DNA of 64,000 nucleotides, taken from contig JXTC01000241.1 in the NCBI GenBank assembly GCA_002914845.1, positions 408,066 through 472,065 on the forward strand, in the 5' to 3' direction. The notes under the pieces were generated by a model. It did no database searches and had not been told where the DNA came from. It saw only the letters and a program-made list of their open reading frames with translations. The stretch's first letter is position 1. Each line of letters opens with the position of its first letter. This document shows, piece after piece, positions 1 to 11,700 of the stretch. This DNA comes from Trema orientale (Eukaryota; Streptophyta; Magnoliopsida; Rosales; Cannabaceae). A program made the translations under genes and the position numbers.

Positions 1-1749
1 TTCCGGTTCCTGGTATTAATTTTTCAGATGACCACTCTTTTATACCATATTGTTTCACCACGTGGTACAACGAAGTACTTTTTTTTATTATTAAAATATG
101 AGATAGTTAAAACTCTTTATTCTTTATGGAAAGAAAATGGAGAACAGTAAAAAAATCATCTTTTGTCCATACATGCCAAATAGTGATAAGACTAAGAAGA
201 GTGGAATACTTTTGTTATTTACGCAAACTGAAAAAATAAATCTACGTATGTTGCTTTAAACTAAGAGATATTTTGTCAATTTTGAAAAGAAGTATGTATT
301 CACTTTACCAAATTAACATCGTCCTCAGGGGCCAGGGCCGTTTCCGTTTAGTGCTTTGCAACCACGGCAGGGCTGGCGAAGTGTGTTCCATTGACTTCTC
401 TCCAGTGCAAACTTCAACGTAGGTTTCGGTCCAGACTAGTGTGTCTTGTCTTTACAGTTTTTAATGGCCATTTAATTCGCTAAATCATGAATAGAAAGAT
501 AAAAAGGAAGAGAAATAATTTCCCACGAAATTAAATAGCTAAAGAGTGTTTTTTTTTTTTTTGGTGGAAGGATAAATTAGGTGGAGGGTCAATTGATGCA
601 TTGTTTGACGCGCAAATGCGCCGCCATTGACTATTATCCTACATAGAATGACAAATGGCCCGCCAAACAAATAAAGATTTGACTTGAGTTGCCATCTTAT
701 ATAAGTTTCATTAAATTATAGTCTACTAAACCAAACCCAAATACCAACTAAATAAAATTATCATGTAACATCTTATTTAATTTTCAATTGCTTTTCCTTC
801 TGTTACATCGCACACATAGATCACAAGCAGGATATGTTGAGCATATTCTAAAACCATATAGCCATAGAAAAAGTCATTTCCTATTGGAAATCAATGCTTC
901 ATTGCACGAGTCTCGTGTTCTCACAAGTATCCCCTTTCATGTGGGTCAAAATTGATTATTATTCGTGTCGTCCTCGTCCTGGGTTTTCACGGTTCATAAT
1001 TAGTACCCTTTCTTCGACGGCAAATGCCCTTCTTGGAGTCGTTAGTTTAGCAAACCGCAGACAAGACTACAACCAGTGTGAGTCAATTCTTTTGCGGAAA
1101 CAGAGTCCTCAGCGTCAATCACGCTTGTCGCCGCAAAAAGAGTCCAATTTGAAAAATCGAAACCACATGTTGTATGTTTTTCTAATTGAAGAAAACCGTG
1201 TCTTGTCGCCTCAGTTCAGCTGCCATGCCTTGTAAAATCAAACTGGACTGCATGGTCCATGCATTAAGACCATTCAAGCGTGTGAATTATAAATATCAGA
1301 GACGAGTAAAAAAAAAAATTGACGAACTAAACAAAGAATAGAAGTATGTATCGACTATCGACACTGTAAGACAAACAAAGAATAGAAGTATGTATCGACT
1401 ATCGACACTGTAAGACAAAGGTTCATACTCTCTACGACAAAAACCTGTTATTAGCCAAAATTAATTCATCATATGATATCACCATGTTTGAAACTTCTGT
1501 GCTATGGAAAGTTCCTACAAAATCTAGAGCAAACCAAAAAGGAGCTGATTTGTGGATTCAAGAAGGTAACTGGCCCGAGAACATTATTTACCTCTTTTTC
1601 TCAAGGATCCTTCCCTTCAGACTTCATGCCCAGACTCCCCAAAGGGTAAATTGAAATAAACGTATTTACTTAAATGAAGTGAAAACCCAGGAGACACCAC
1701 GTCTGTTTTGGTAGATACAATTAAACAAGGCAACCAACATATTTTTGCT
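1..1749. other. Intergenic, 3' flank of GPAT9
   Basis: No gene is recognised here. The longest open frame (113 codons, plus strand, 894-1235) shows no family resemblance, no splice context and unremarkable codon use. The stretch holds a 44-bp tandem duplication listed separately. The part nearest 1749 is expected to carry the GPAT9 3' UTR on the minus strand. A locally GC-richer patch at about 320-440 was not identified. Confidence 0.6.
1329..1416. repeat. 44-bp tandem duplication, two copies
   Basis: Positions 1329-1372 and 1373-1416 are the same 44-base unit, containing the words GAATAGAAGTATGTATCG and ACTATCGACACTGTAAGAC. No mismatch was seen between the copies, which points to a recent slippage or unequal-exchange event. 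Confidence 0.9.
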
Positions 1750-4700
1750 TCACTTTTCCTCCAGCCGCCGTAGCACTGACTCTGCAAAGCTTTGTTGCCT
1801 ACACACAAAAAATGAGGAATAAGCCACTTAATTGAAAATTGACCGCATAGGATCTAAAACAATGTTGATTATTTAAAAGATAAGAAATGTGATTTACTTT
1901 CGCTCTCTGTGTTTTGGACTAGGACGAGAATGCTTCAGATATCCATCCCAAGGAACCATCTTAAGACCTGCCCGAGCAGATATTATGTCCCTCACCCTGA
2001 ACAAAAGCATGAAGCAAAGATTTAAACAAAATCATAAATTTTTAAGATTGTTCAAAGACATCGAGATGCCCTTTCCTTGATGCTACAGGCACATGCTTAC
2101 TTATTACAACCGATTATTTACCTCTCAGCAAACTCAATGGGGGTCTCCCCTGACCTCATATTTTGGGGCTCCAAATACCACACATCACAAACTACGGCCC
2201 ATGACGTCATAAGCTGCAGCAGATGCTTTGTGAAGGACTGCCTGCAACAAAGACATGTTAAATATGCCTCAATGTTTTTGGACAGCGTGTCAAATACCTG
2301 AATATCAAATCAACATGACAAAGGTCCACACAGAACTTGACACTGATTAATGGTTTTACGTGCCAGGTTGTTCACATATACACACTCATGATAGATTGTT
2401 TCATGGATGCATCTGAGTTTAAAAAGATCAGTTGAACAAGGGAACCACTTTGAAAAGCACATGACAATCAGTAGACTTCAAGAGCAATACACAATAATCA
2501 GCTCCTTACTTTCTACTATTCCAGAAAGCATCAACGAAGATTTTATTGTACTTGATTGCAACTGGACAAACTGAGCATCCGAGCTCAAATGCACCCTAAA
2601 CATTATAAACAAATTAAGTCAGAGAAACTTATCAAAGAAATAATAAGTTTGACAAACTGAAAGCGCCAAATACCCATGATATGAAGTTCAACACTGTCAC
2701 CAAAAGTCTACCCAGATTACAAAACTAAACTAAAACATGGGACACTAAAAAGTAATCACAATTACCTTTTTGAACATAACAGTATAGTGGTTATTTACAC
2801 AAGTTCCTTCAGGGAATATAAGAAGTGGGTTATCAGCCCCCTGCACGTGTTCCCTTAATCTGAAATGGTATAAAGCCACATTTCAACAACATGAACAGTG
2901 TTGAGATAAAAGCATGTTATAAGCAATTTATACTTACTTCCTTGCTACAATCTCACGATCCTTTGACTCTGTTCGATTGAACCAAATACAGCCCACACTC
3001 TCCAAAATAGTGCTTTGCAACAGTCCTTTACAAGAAAAGTACAAGGAGAAGACCAAATTATTGCACAAGTATAACGTTGGCAAAAGGAAAATGTGAAGCC
3101 TAGTCGGAAAAAAACTGTTAAAAGTTGGTAACGAGAGGAAAAACAGGTACTTATAATTTAAATAAGGAAAAAGAGGTATTTATAACTTTTAACTAGTATT
3201 TACAATTATATATACACAAGAAGACTCCAAACCCAGTCATTAACTTCGATGAGTTCTGTCAATTATTTCACCTCCACAACTCAACTGAATAAGTTTGCAA
3301 GCATAGTGGTTTAAACCCTGTCAAAACATTCCCCAATCAAATAGTAACCTCAATCGTAACAGTATACTTCTGTCATCCTAAGTTATCCATGATAATTAAC
3401 ATATTAGTTTGCAGAACACAGAAATCGCACATTATTTGACAGACTTCTTCAACACCAGGTTACAATAATAAAAACAGAGTCATTAAGGATTATTCTAAAG
3501 TTTATTTACAACTGTATTTGGTAATAAGACTTACCAACCCATCCAGCATGCTTCTGCATGATGACCGCAAATGCAGTCATCTGTTCTAAGATGATGAAAT
3601 CAATCATGGAAGTATGATTGGCCACAAAAACCTGCACAAAAGTATGAAAGAAAGGGTCAAGGCAAACATTCCGACACAGAAGTTGACCGAGTATGCAGTT
3701 ACAGAACATTTTAGAAAACCTGATTAGGCCGCATGCTAGGCCGTGGTCCATGATACTTGACCACCCCAGTCCAAGAGGCGACAAAGAAGCTACAAATTAA
3801 CTCCACCAAAAACCTCTGAACAGGAAATAGGCACAACCAGGTAAGCAAAATCCAGTAGGCGATAGACAAAATTCCACAAAAAACACCCAGAAAAAATTAG
3901 AATTTTCACCTCTAACTTCTTCCTCAACCTATCGTGCCCTTTCAATAAGAAGTGCACCGGAATGTAAGACGACAGGAAAATTATCCATCCTAAAGTCAAC
4001 ACTAGAACCCTGCACAGTGATTAAAGATACATGAACTAGTTGACAAAAGCTTGTAAAACAACTAATGCAGTTACTTTTGTATACTAAGGGCTTGCTTGGA
4101 TTCACTTTCGTTTTCTGTTTTTTATTTTTTTAAAACAGAAAAATGGAAATTTCTTTTGGAAGTTTGCTTGACAACCTTGTTTTTGTTTTTTGTTTTTAAA
4201 AATTGTTACCAAAAATTTCAAAAAAAATGGTAACAAAAAATTTCTAATACCTTTATTTTTTAAAACAAATTTCGAAAACAAAAGAACATACGAATACTTG
4301 TACACAAATGCGTATATACATATATATATATACATACACAAATATAAGTCTATATAAATTTTTCTATTATTATTTGTACTTTATTATTTTTGGAAACAAA
4401 TAATGAAATAAAGTTTGCCAAGTATATTTCTTGTTTATAAAAATTGAAAATCAAAACAAAATTTTTATTTATGTTAACAAAAAATTGGAAGTGAATGCAA
4501 ACAAGCCCTAATTATACACACATACATATATACATAATTATTGAATCATACAGTAATGTAAATCCATGACTTCGAGATTTTCAAACTTTAAAAAGGCTCT
4601 AACCTCACAGGAAAGAGAATGAAATAGCGAATGACAACTCCGCAACACCATAGCGGAAACAAATAGATATTCCAGTTCCATGGCTCCGGCGGATTCGACT

Positions 4701-5257
4701 TGAAGCATCGCGTGAATGAATCCTGATTTCATTCACATTCACATTCACACTCACAATCATCATGCAAAAATCTCAGTAAAGCAATATCTAGAATATTCTA
4801 TTTGTCCCAAAAAAAAAAAAAAAAAAAAAGAAGCAAACAAAATATCCGTCGTCCTAATTCGGCAAAACAAATAAATAATATCAATCGAAAAAATTTAATT
4901 GAAACATTAAAAAAAAAAAAAAAAAGTGAGACACAACTTACGTCGACAATGGCACCAGCAGCCTCGGTTAGAGTCGGCGAAATATCAAGCAAATCACGAC
5001 TAAGAAACCCAAAAAAAATAAAAAAATAAAATTAATCGGAGTGACATAATTTCTCTAGTTGATTTTCCCGAGAAACAAACAGAATATGCAATAAAGAAAG
5101 AGAGAGAGAGAGAGATTTAGGGAATGATTTACAGGCGAAGCTTGCCGCGAGGTTCTTGTTGAATGGAGGATCCGGAAGGGAGGTAATCCTCGATATTGGG
5201 TCGATCCAGGTCCAATTCGGAGCTCGAAGGCCTGAGCGTCCCAGTGGTGCTACTCAT
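1750..5257 (-). CDS. GPAT9: Glycerol-3-phosphate acyltransferase 9 (GPAT9), 376 aa, 12 coding exons
   Basis: Transfers an acyl group from acyl-CoA to the sn-1 position of glycerol-3-phosphate, giving lysophosphatidic acid. In plants this is the ER-bound first step of the Kennedy pathway to membrane lipids and oil. Coding exons on the minus strand: 5257-5133, 4999-4942, 4722-4604, 4009-3910, 3815-3720, 3631-3535, 3025-2938, 2859-2766, 2595-2510, 2241-2122, 1996-1898 and 1798-1750. They sum to 1131 nt, and all junctions are GT/AG and in frame. The protein opens MSSTTGTLRPSSSELDLD and has hydrophobic segments at about residues 80-130. It carries the acyltransferase HX4D motif NHTSMID (H172, D177) and the substrate-binding block FPEGT (243-247). 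Its length equals, as I remember it, that of Arabidopsis GPAT9. The 49-nt last exon adds the C-terminus ending RRLEEK. One intron carries a MITE. Assignment is by remembered family sequence, not by a search. Confidence 0.95.
4088..4508. mobile_element. Tourist-like MITE inside a GPAT9 intron
   Basis: The terminal inverted repeats begin GGGCTTGCTTGGATTCACTT on the left and, read as the reverse complement of the right end, GGGCTTGTTTGCATTCACTT. Both ends are flanked by TAA (4085-4087 and 4509-4511). A 3-bp TAA target duplication is typical of PIF/Harbinger (Tourist) elements. The 421-bp interior is AT-rich and non-coding. The element lies in the GPAT9 intron between the exons ending at 4604 and starting at 4009. 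Confidence 0.8.
5098..5114. repeat. (AG)n microsatellite in GPAT9 intron 1
   Basis: An uninterrupted run of AG dinucleotides lies about 20 bases beyond the exon-1 splice donor, inside intron 1. Confidence 0.85.
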
Positions 5258-6098
5258 CTTGCTTCGATTTTTCGTTTTTCGTTTTTGCTTATGCGGTGTG
5301 TGTCTTTTTTTAGGCGTTCTTCTCTCGCTTTCACTCTTTTTATACCCCAATTTCTTTTCACGCAATCCAAAGCAGCTTGGCCATTTCTCCCATCTGCTTT
5401 CTAGTTTCTCTCCAGGGCTTTTTTTTTTTCACTCTCTTTTTTTAATTTTATTATTATTTCAATTTCCACAGAAAATAATATAAAGTTCGATTTTCGTGTG
5501 GATTGTACAAAATTAACGAAGGTCCTTCCGCTAAAAAAAGATATATACAATTCATTTATTGTCATTGTACGCATCTCTAGTGAACAAAATAAAGAATAGG
5601 AACTACTTGTTTCGGAGAAAAAAAAAAAAGAAAAAAATTAACAACATTTTTTTTTGGTTGTTGGCTTGGCTGCTTCTGTGGGTAATAGTACACAAGTAAT
5701 AGTCAAACTTTTGAGTAGAATTGGTATAATTTGGTGGACAAATTGTGGTATCTCAGTTACATATGTTGTTATGTAATAGGTGTATGTATCTTCCTAAGTT
5801 GGTGACTTTTTAATTTGTTCCATTCTACAGGGCAAATGTGTTCCTTCGAAATTATCGACTTTAAAAAAAAAAAAAAAAAAAACAGAAACGAATCTAATAA
5901 ACGTTTTGAAAAAAAATGAAAAAAAAGAATAATAATAACAATCAAAAAAGGCCATTACAGCCGAAGTTGTTCACCCAATAGCATCCTTATGGCCCATGCC
6001 CATATATTATGGATTGGGTTTTTCACATGCTTGTGATAGGGATTGAACAGTGAACACCCCTAAACAGCTAAACCCCAAGGTAGTATCGGTAGCATTTG
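5258..6098. other. GPAT9 5' flank and intergenic DNA
   Basis: Upstream of the GPAT9 start, which reads on the minus strand. The first 200 bases should hold its 5' UTR and core promoter; on the minus strand they are rich in A/G tracts. Several homopolymer runs follow (A at about 5863-5882). No coding sequence was recognised. Open frames that overlap exon 1 in the antisense direction are shadows. Confidence 0.55.
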
Positions 6099-6309
6099 AT
6101 TCATGGAATTTTTTTTTTTTTTTTGATAATAAAAAGAGCGGATGGGATCCCAGTGGCGGGTCACTTCCCAGAGCCACCCCCATTCGGTTGGGCTCCCAAA
6201 GGCGACGTGGGGACTCGAACTCAGGACCTCACCCTCCCTAAGTGAGAGAAGGCCTTAAAGTCGAGCTCCTTGCCACTTCGACCACTCCCTTGGGAGTATT
6301 CATGGAATT
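6099..6309 (-). mobile_element. tRNA-derived SINE, minus orientation, with 12-bp target-site duplication
   Basis: The 12-base word ATTCATGGAATT occurs at 6099-6110 and again at 6298-6309, enclosing about 187 bases. Read on the minus strand, the element has an A-box-like TGGTCGAAGTGG. A near-perfect polymerase III B box follows (GAGTTCGAGTCCC, minus strand of about 6192-6208). The element then runs to a 3' poly(A) tail, seen as the T run at about 6109-6124. Internal pol III boxes, a 3' A tail and a perfect duplication together define a SINE. The B box places it in the tRNA-derived class. Confidence 0.85.
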
Positions 6310-6322
6310 AAACTATAATGAT

Positions 6323-6485
6323 AATGAGAATCGTATAGAAAACCCACGAGCAATAGCTCGTGTGGCCAAGACTCTCCTCGAAGAGCATGAGGTGTGGGGT
6401 GCAAAACCCCACCCTCGCCCCCCCCCCAACTGAAACATTGTAACCGACGATTAAACCAAAAAAAAAAAATGAGAATCGTATAGAA
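6323..6485 (+). mobile_element. Second tRNA-derived SINE, plus orientation, with 16-18-bp target-site duplication
   Basis: AATGAGAATCGTATAGAA occurs at 6323-6340 and again at 6468-6485; the first two A's of the right copy could belong to the tail. The body (about 6341-6467) opens with a tRNA-like head containing TAGCTCGTGTGGC (A-box-like). Next comes GGTGCAAAACCCC (B-box-like, one core mismatch), a run of ten C's and a 3' A tail. It differs in sequence from the SINE just upstream, so these are two families inserted 14 bases apart in opposite orientation. Confidence 0.8.
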
Positions 6486-7359
6486 TAGTCATAAAAGAAA
6501 TAAAATGATGGGCTTTAAGCCCAATGTTTGAATTTTAGAATATAATTTGCAAAATAGCCATTTTACAAATACTATTAAAAATAGCTAAATTTTCAAAATT
6601 GATTTACTTTAAAAAATTTATTTGCTTTATAAAAAATAGATCAACTGAAAAACGGTCATTTATCAAAATAAAATTATAAAACGATCATTTATTGTATAGG
6701 TATAAAAAAGGGGCTATTTTTAAAGTTGATCTTAGAAAAAGGCCATTTCTTATAAATACTCTAAAATGATATTCTAATATCTAGTTGAAACTTTGAATTA
6801 AAATTATTACGATTGGTTACTTGTTGGAATGAAATGAAATGAGTATTATATTTGACCGAAATACTTGTAATTTTAAAATCTAGAATGTGCAAAAGAGGTA
6901 AAGTAATTATTTTACAAATTTACTAGAGGAATGAAAAAGGATTTCTTATATGGGCTGAACCTGATTCCATTAGTTGATGGACTTGGGTTTCCAAACGAAT
7001 TAGGGTCTCTTTGCCCAAATCTGCAACTAAATAATAGAATGGACTTTTCATTGGAATAGTCTTTTCATTTCAAGGCCGATTCGAATAAGCAAAATATTTC
7101 TTAAGATCTTAGTCTCTTCCCTTATTACTTCTCATTTTTCTTTTCTATTTTTTTTTTTTTTTCAAGACAAGGAAATGAATCAACTATCATAAATTAGCAA
7201 AGTTTTTTCCAACAAAAAGATTTGATTGGAAGATCATATTTTTCCTACTATATTAGCTTATCATTCACTCCTAAGGTATCGTTTTACAGCTTTAATATAC
7301 ATATAGTCAACTAAAAAAAGAATTATTTGAATGCATCTAATAGTATTTTGACCAAACTC
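6486..7359. other. AT-rich intergenic DNA with degenerate internal repeats
   Basis: No gene is seen. Between about 6540 and 6780 the words ATAGCCATTT, CGGTCATTTAT, CGATCATTTAT, GGGGCTATTTTT and GGCCATTTCT recur in both orientations. This suggests an old foldback element too decayed to bound. Nothing was recognised from 6790 to 7359. Confidence 0.4.
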
Positions 7360-7640
7360 TGGATCGCACTCAGAGCTATAATTCAGAGCATGTGCTACCA
7401 TCAATACTCTAAAGACGAAGATTTAGGGTAATATCCCTAGTCCCTGAGAGAGACATCCTGACCTTAGCCTCCTCCATCTTGGGAGACATGATACCATCTA
7501 ACTTTTTTAACAAAGCCACCATGACTTCACCTTAGGCATTTGGAATGAGAGCATCAATGCTCGTTCTCATTCTACGAATTTTCTTAATGATAGTTGCATC
7601 TACTAAGGGTGAAATTCGTCCATGTCTCAATTTTCAGTCT
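7360..7640 (-). pseudogene. Decayed fragment of an unidentified protein-coding gene
   Basis: One minus-strand frame reads like real protein across about 80 codons, broken by a TAA at 7532-7534 and a TAG at 7409-7411. The first part includes RISPLVDATIIKKIRRMR and TSIDALIPNA. The second includes VALLKKLDGIMSPKMEEAKV and SLSGTRDITLNLRL. After the TAG the frame continues SIDGSTCSEL. The lysine-, glutamate- and leucine-rich helical look and the single-frame continuity across both stops argue for a former gene piece. I do not recognise the family, and no start, splice site or flanking exon was found. It could be a retrocopied or transposon-captured exon. Confidence 0.35.
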
Positions 7641-7923
7641 AAGGGAAGAGCAAAATCGAAAATCGTCCATATTATACTTGGTTTTCAGGTTTCAGTTGAG
7701 TTTGTTCAGATTTAGATTTGGGTTTTTCATTATTGGGCCTATAGGCTTAAGATGAGGGGAAAGAAATAGAGGAAATTTGATTTTTCATGGTAATTTTTTA
7801 AAATAACTGAAAATTTCCAGATTTTTAAATTATTCAAAAATTCTCAGATTTTAATTAGAAAAATATTATTTTTAAAAGTATTAGAAAAATATTACTTTTT
7901 ATTAATTAATGAGATACTTAAAA

Positions 7924-8011
7924 TAACCAAACAAGTTACTCAAGTAACTTAACCAGTTACTTCAAATAACTAGATTGGTTACCTCAAATAATCAAACTGG
8001 TTACCTCAAGT
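7924..8011. repeat. 22-bp tandem repeat, four degenerate units
   Basis: Four consecutive 22-base units start at 7924, 7946, 7968 and 7990. Each has the core GTTACYTCAA(A/G)T or a close variant, preceded by an A-rich half. The first unit also forms a small palindrome (GTTACTCAAGTAAC). Confidence 0.8.
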
Positions 8012-8308
8012 ACCATTGAGGTATGTATTAAAACTGTTATTTTTCTAAAAATCTTTTATAAAGTTGTATTTTCCTAAATCATTTTGAGATTTTTTGAAAA
8101 ATACAGGTCCTCCGGGTTTTTTCAATTTTTGGTACTTTGTGGGTGAAATTTTGTGAGAAACCCAAAAAAATATAATAATATAAGCCCAGTTATTTAAACG
8201 TTTTTTTGTCCGTATTCAATAGGAATACGAGTCATTTTTAGAATAAGTCATTTTTAGAATAATTAAGATTATTTTTAGGCCAAATTTTAGTAGTCCTAAT
8301 TCTAAAAA

Positions 8309-8728
8309 TAAAAGTGAAAATTATGCCTAATACCTGTTTTTAAAACTTATTTCAAAAATACCCATTTTTAATTTTTTTTTTAAAAATACCCGTTTTTATG
8401 GTCCACATTTCATATATAAAATATGAGTGGTCCACATTTACAATGTAATTTTATCCATGAGATACATATTTCATGTGTAAAATATGAACGGTACATATTT
8501 TAAAATATGGGCTAATTTTTAGTGAAAATTTTTATTCATGAAATGTAGACCACGATATATATTTAATACATGAAATATATACTGTGGTATACATTTTATA
8601 TGTAAAATAGTGGTGGTCTATATTTCTCCAAAAAAATATATATATAAAAATGGGTATTTATGAAATAAAAATAAAAAAAGGTATTTATGAAAATATGATT
8701 TTAAAAACGAGTATTTATGAACTTTTCC
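8309..8728. mobile_element. Probable foldback/TIR element, AT-rich
   Basis: The left end (AATACCTGTTTTTAAAAC, then AAAATACCCATTTTT) and the right end (AAAATGGGTATTTATG, then TTTTAAAAACGAGTATTT) are imperfect inverted copies. The interior repeats variants of TGGTCCACATTT and CATGAAATATA in both orientations. No coding sequence and no clear target duplication was found, so the borders are approximate. Confidence 0.5.
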
Positions 8729-11700
8729 CTTTAAATAAATATTCAAGTTCGATTCTAAACCCAGATGACTAAACTGCAATCAAACCGAAAACCATTCTAT
8801 TCTATTCGATTCGGTTAAGTTTGAACTCGTGTTTCCCAGGTTGATAGGATTTCTTGGACAAGTTGAGTCAGATCAATTTTTCGGGTAATTTGTTCCCTTT
8901 TAGTATCTACATTTAATTTAAAACCGTCATTTGAACAACGAGACCAACAAGTCTCTCACCTTTGTGGTTCCAAAAAATATTTATTTGCTTTTGTAAAGTC
9001 ACAATCGACAGTCCTACTAAAAACATCATGCAGCTGTTGTCTATCAATTAATATTTCGATGCTAACTGATATACCCAACATTTCAATATGATATTTTTAA
9101 AAATTAAGTATCCAAAATAGACAACCACTCCAATTACCCGATCTTTTTCTTCTGTAGGGGAAATACATAAATTTGTTGTCAGTAGTCAGTACAGCGGCGT
9201 CGACAGGAAGCATATATGGTTGAAATTCACATGGCCGAAGTCGTCAACTTGATCATTATTTTATTTGAAATTCTTTTGGGAATACCTTTTGGCAAACAAA
9301 ACAACCATATCTGACAACAACAATATAATAATACTATAAACCTTTTATAATAAGCTTGCTTAGCACCACTAAGAATTCAACTGAACTCACTTAATGAAGT
9401 TAAATTAGATGTATGAAGTTAAATTAGATGTTGTAGAGTTATAGCCTGTATGAGATTCTTCCAACAACATAGAATATTTTTTCCCTTTTGCGAATGAGAG
9501 AAGAGAGCATAATTTGACCTAGAAGTGTTTATAAAATTCTGTGAGATATACGATAGGGCCAACTACCAGTTTGACAAGTACTGATATTATATGTCCACCT
9601 TATAACTCTTCTGCTTATTTTAAAGAGAAATGCTAAGAAAGTTTCCTTCTTTTTTTCTCCCCAATCAAATAGTGACTTTCTAACCACACAAATCAAATTC
9701 TTATAAACAAAATATGGTTGTTTCCATAAAATAATGTGTGATTTATTATTTTAGTATCCTAAGATCCATATATTTTGAAACATGAGCTTCTCGTTGAAAT
9801 TCATCATTTATGGATTATTATCAACTTTAAATTTTTATAACTAAAACCAATTTGAAAGTTCCAAATTACAAGAATAAATAACCCTTTTGTCCACATAGTA
9901 TTTCTAGTATTGTTTCTCATAACAATCTGACTTTGTTGGACCCTTTTTTTCTTTTTTCCGAAAGGTGAATTTGTTGGACTTAAATGCAAGGAATTTATAT
10001 CAATCATTTTGGACAATAAAAATCGAAAGAAAACAAAACACATATGTTTCTAATAATAGCATCTCAATCCCAATTACCATCTATTGCGTGCCTTTAAGGA
10101 GGAGATAATTAATGCATAATAATAATAAAGGCAAAGAAAACAAGCCCTACACAAAAGATCAGGTGAAGAAAAAAAGGTCCAAAAGTGCTTCTTGGATTTG
10201 CCTTGTCCCTTAAGCACTCACCCATGTACAAGTATATAATGTAGGAAAAGTCTAACATAGGAGCCCTTACTTTCGCTTATTGCATGAGTGACTAATTTTA
10301 AGCCGTTGGATATGATTTTGATGTTCCGGATTTCATAACTGAGCCCAATTGTATTCCTTGTATTGCTCTTCCTTAAAATAAATAAACTATCTTTCCTCTT
10401 TCCCATCTGTACCTGTACCCTTTTCTCTCTTCTCTGCAACTTTCTTTTGAAATCTCCTGTTCAAATTGGCGAGGTCAAATCCGAATCCATCATTTACTCC
10501 AACAAAGACAAGAAAAACCTCCATTTTCCTCACCAAGGACCTCGAATTCATGAGATCAAGAACACGGTTTTATTCTTAATGGGTAATACATCACACAATT
10601 TTATTCATTTCTTTTTTCAAAGTATGAAGCTTATAAGTTGATGAGTCTACAAATGAATTTTTTTATTTGGGTTTCTCTATAATTAAGAAATCTAGATGTT
10701 ATATATGTACATAATCTAGATGTTATATATGTACATACTTTTTTTAGAGAATGAAAAGAAAATCAACAAAGCTAACTCATGTTTGTAAACTAAACTAGAG
10801 AATGGAAAGAGACCCAATAAAGCTAACCCATTTTCCCCTTTTTTTTCGTCTCTCAAAATCTTACTCCTTCATTCTTAGACGTAGAATAATGATGATGATT
10901 TTTCATTCTCCTTATTTGGAAGCTTTTAAATGCTGGTTTTGATTTAAACCCATTTTTCAATTACAACCATAATCTTCAAATCCCCAAATTTAAAAGAAAA
11001 AACAAAAATAAAAAATTTGGGTTTTCTGATTTTAGATAAAAAAAAAACTCAAATAAGTACGGTTTTGATTTTGAATATCAAAATTTAAAAACCTAAGCAG
11101 TGAAAATAAATCTAAATTGAATATTCAAACCCAGAAATTGAAGATTCAAACTCAAAAATAGTTTTGTTCTAGGTTCGACTGAAGAAGAAGAAGAGGAATA
11201 GTTCCATTTTCTTGGGGGCAGGGGTCTAATGACAATAAAAATTAGGATAGAAAATAAATTTCAAAGAAAAACTAAGTGTAATAGTGAATTATGGCGAAAG
11301 TATAGTGTGGGATACATCAATTGCAACCATTTTTATGCGGTCCAAGGGACCATTTTCGGCTAATAATATTGTACCATTTAGTCTCTCATTATGAGAGAAT
11401 TTGCTGGGATCCTATATTAGACTTTTCCTATAATATAATGACAGGAAAACTCTTCTTTCTTTCTTTCCTTCTTTTTTATTTTTTTATTTTTATTTTTTGG
11501 TATGGAAAAATGAGTCAAAATTCTTCATTCTGCGAAACATAACATTTATATATAGAAAGTCTATTTATGACCGTCTCATTTTTATGAGCCTCAACATCTA
11601 TGACATTGTTAAAATGTGTTCCTTGAGCTATTCAAGACACTAATTATGACTCCTAATTAATAATTTTATGTACTTCTCATCTTATGTGACATAATATTGA

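Noticed and set aside
894-1235. Plus-strand open frame of 113 codons
   Set aside because: No recognisable family, no splice or promoter context, and composition like the surrounding DNA.
6190-6300. Possible tRNA gene
   Set aside because: The B box is excellent, but no full cloverleaf with matching acceptor stem can be drawn; an A tail and target duplication make it a SINE.
6050-6433. Two plus-strand frames across the SINE pair
   Set aside because: They run through pol III box-like sequences, A/T tails and target duplications of the SINEs, so they are not genes.
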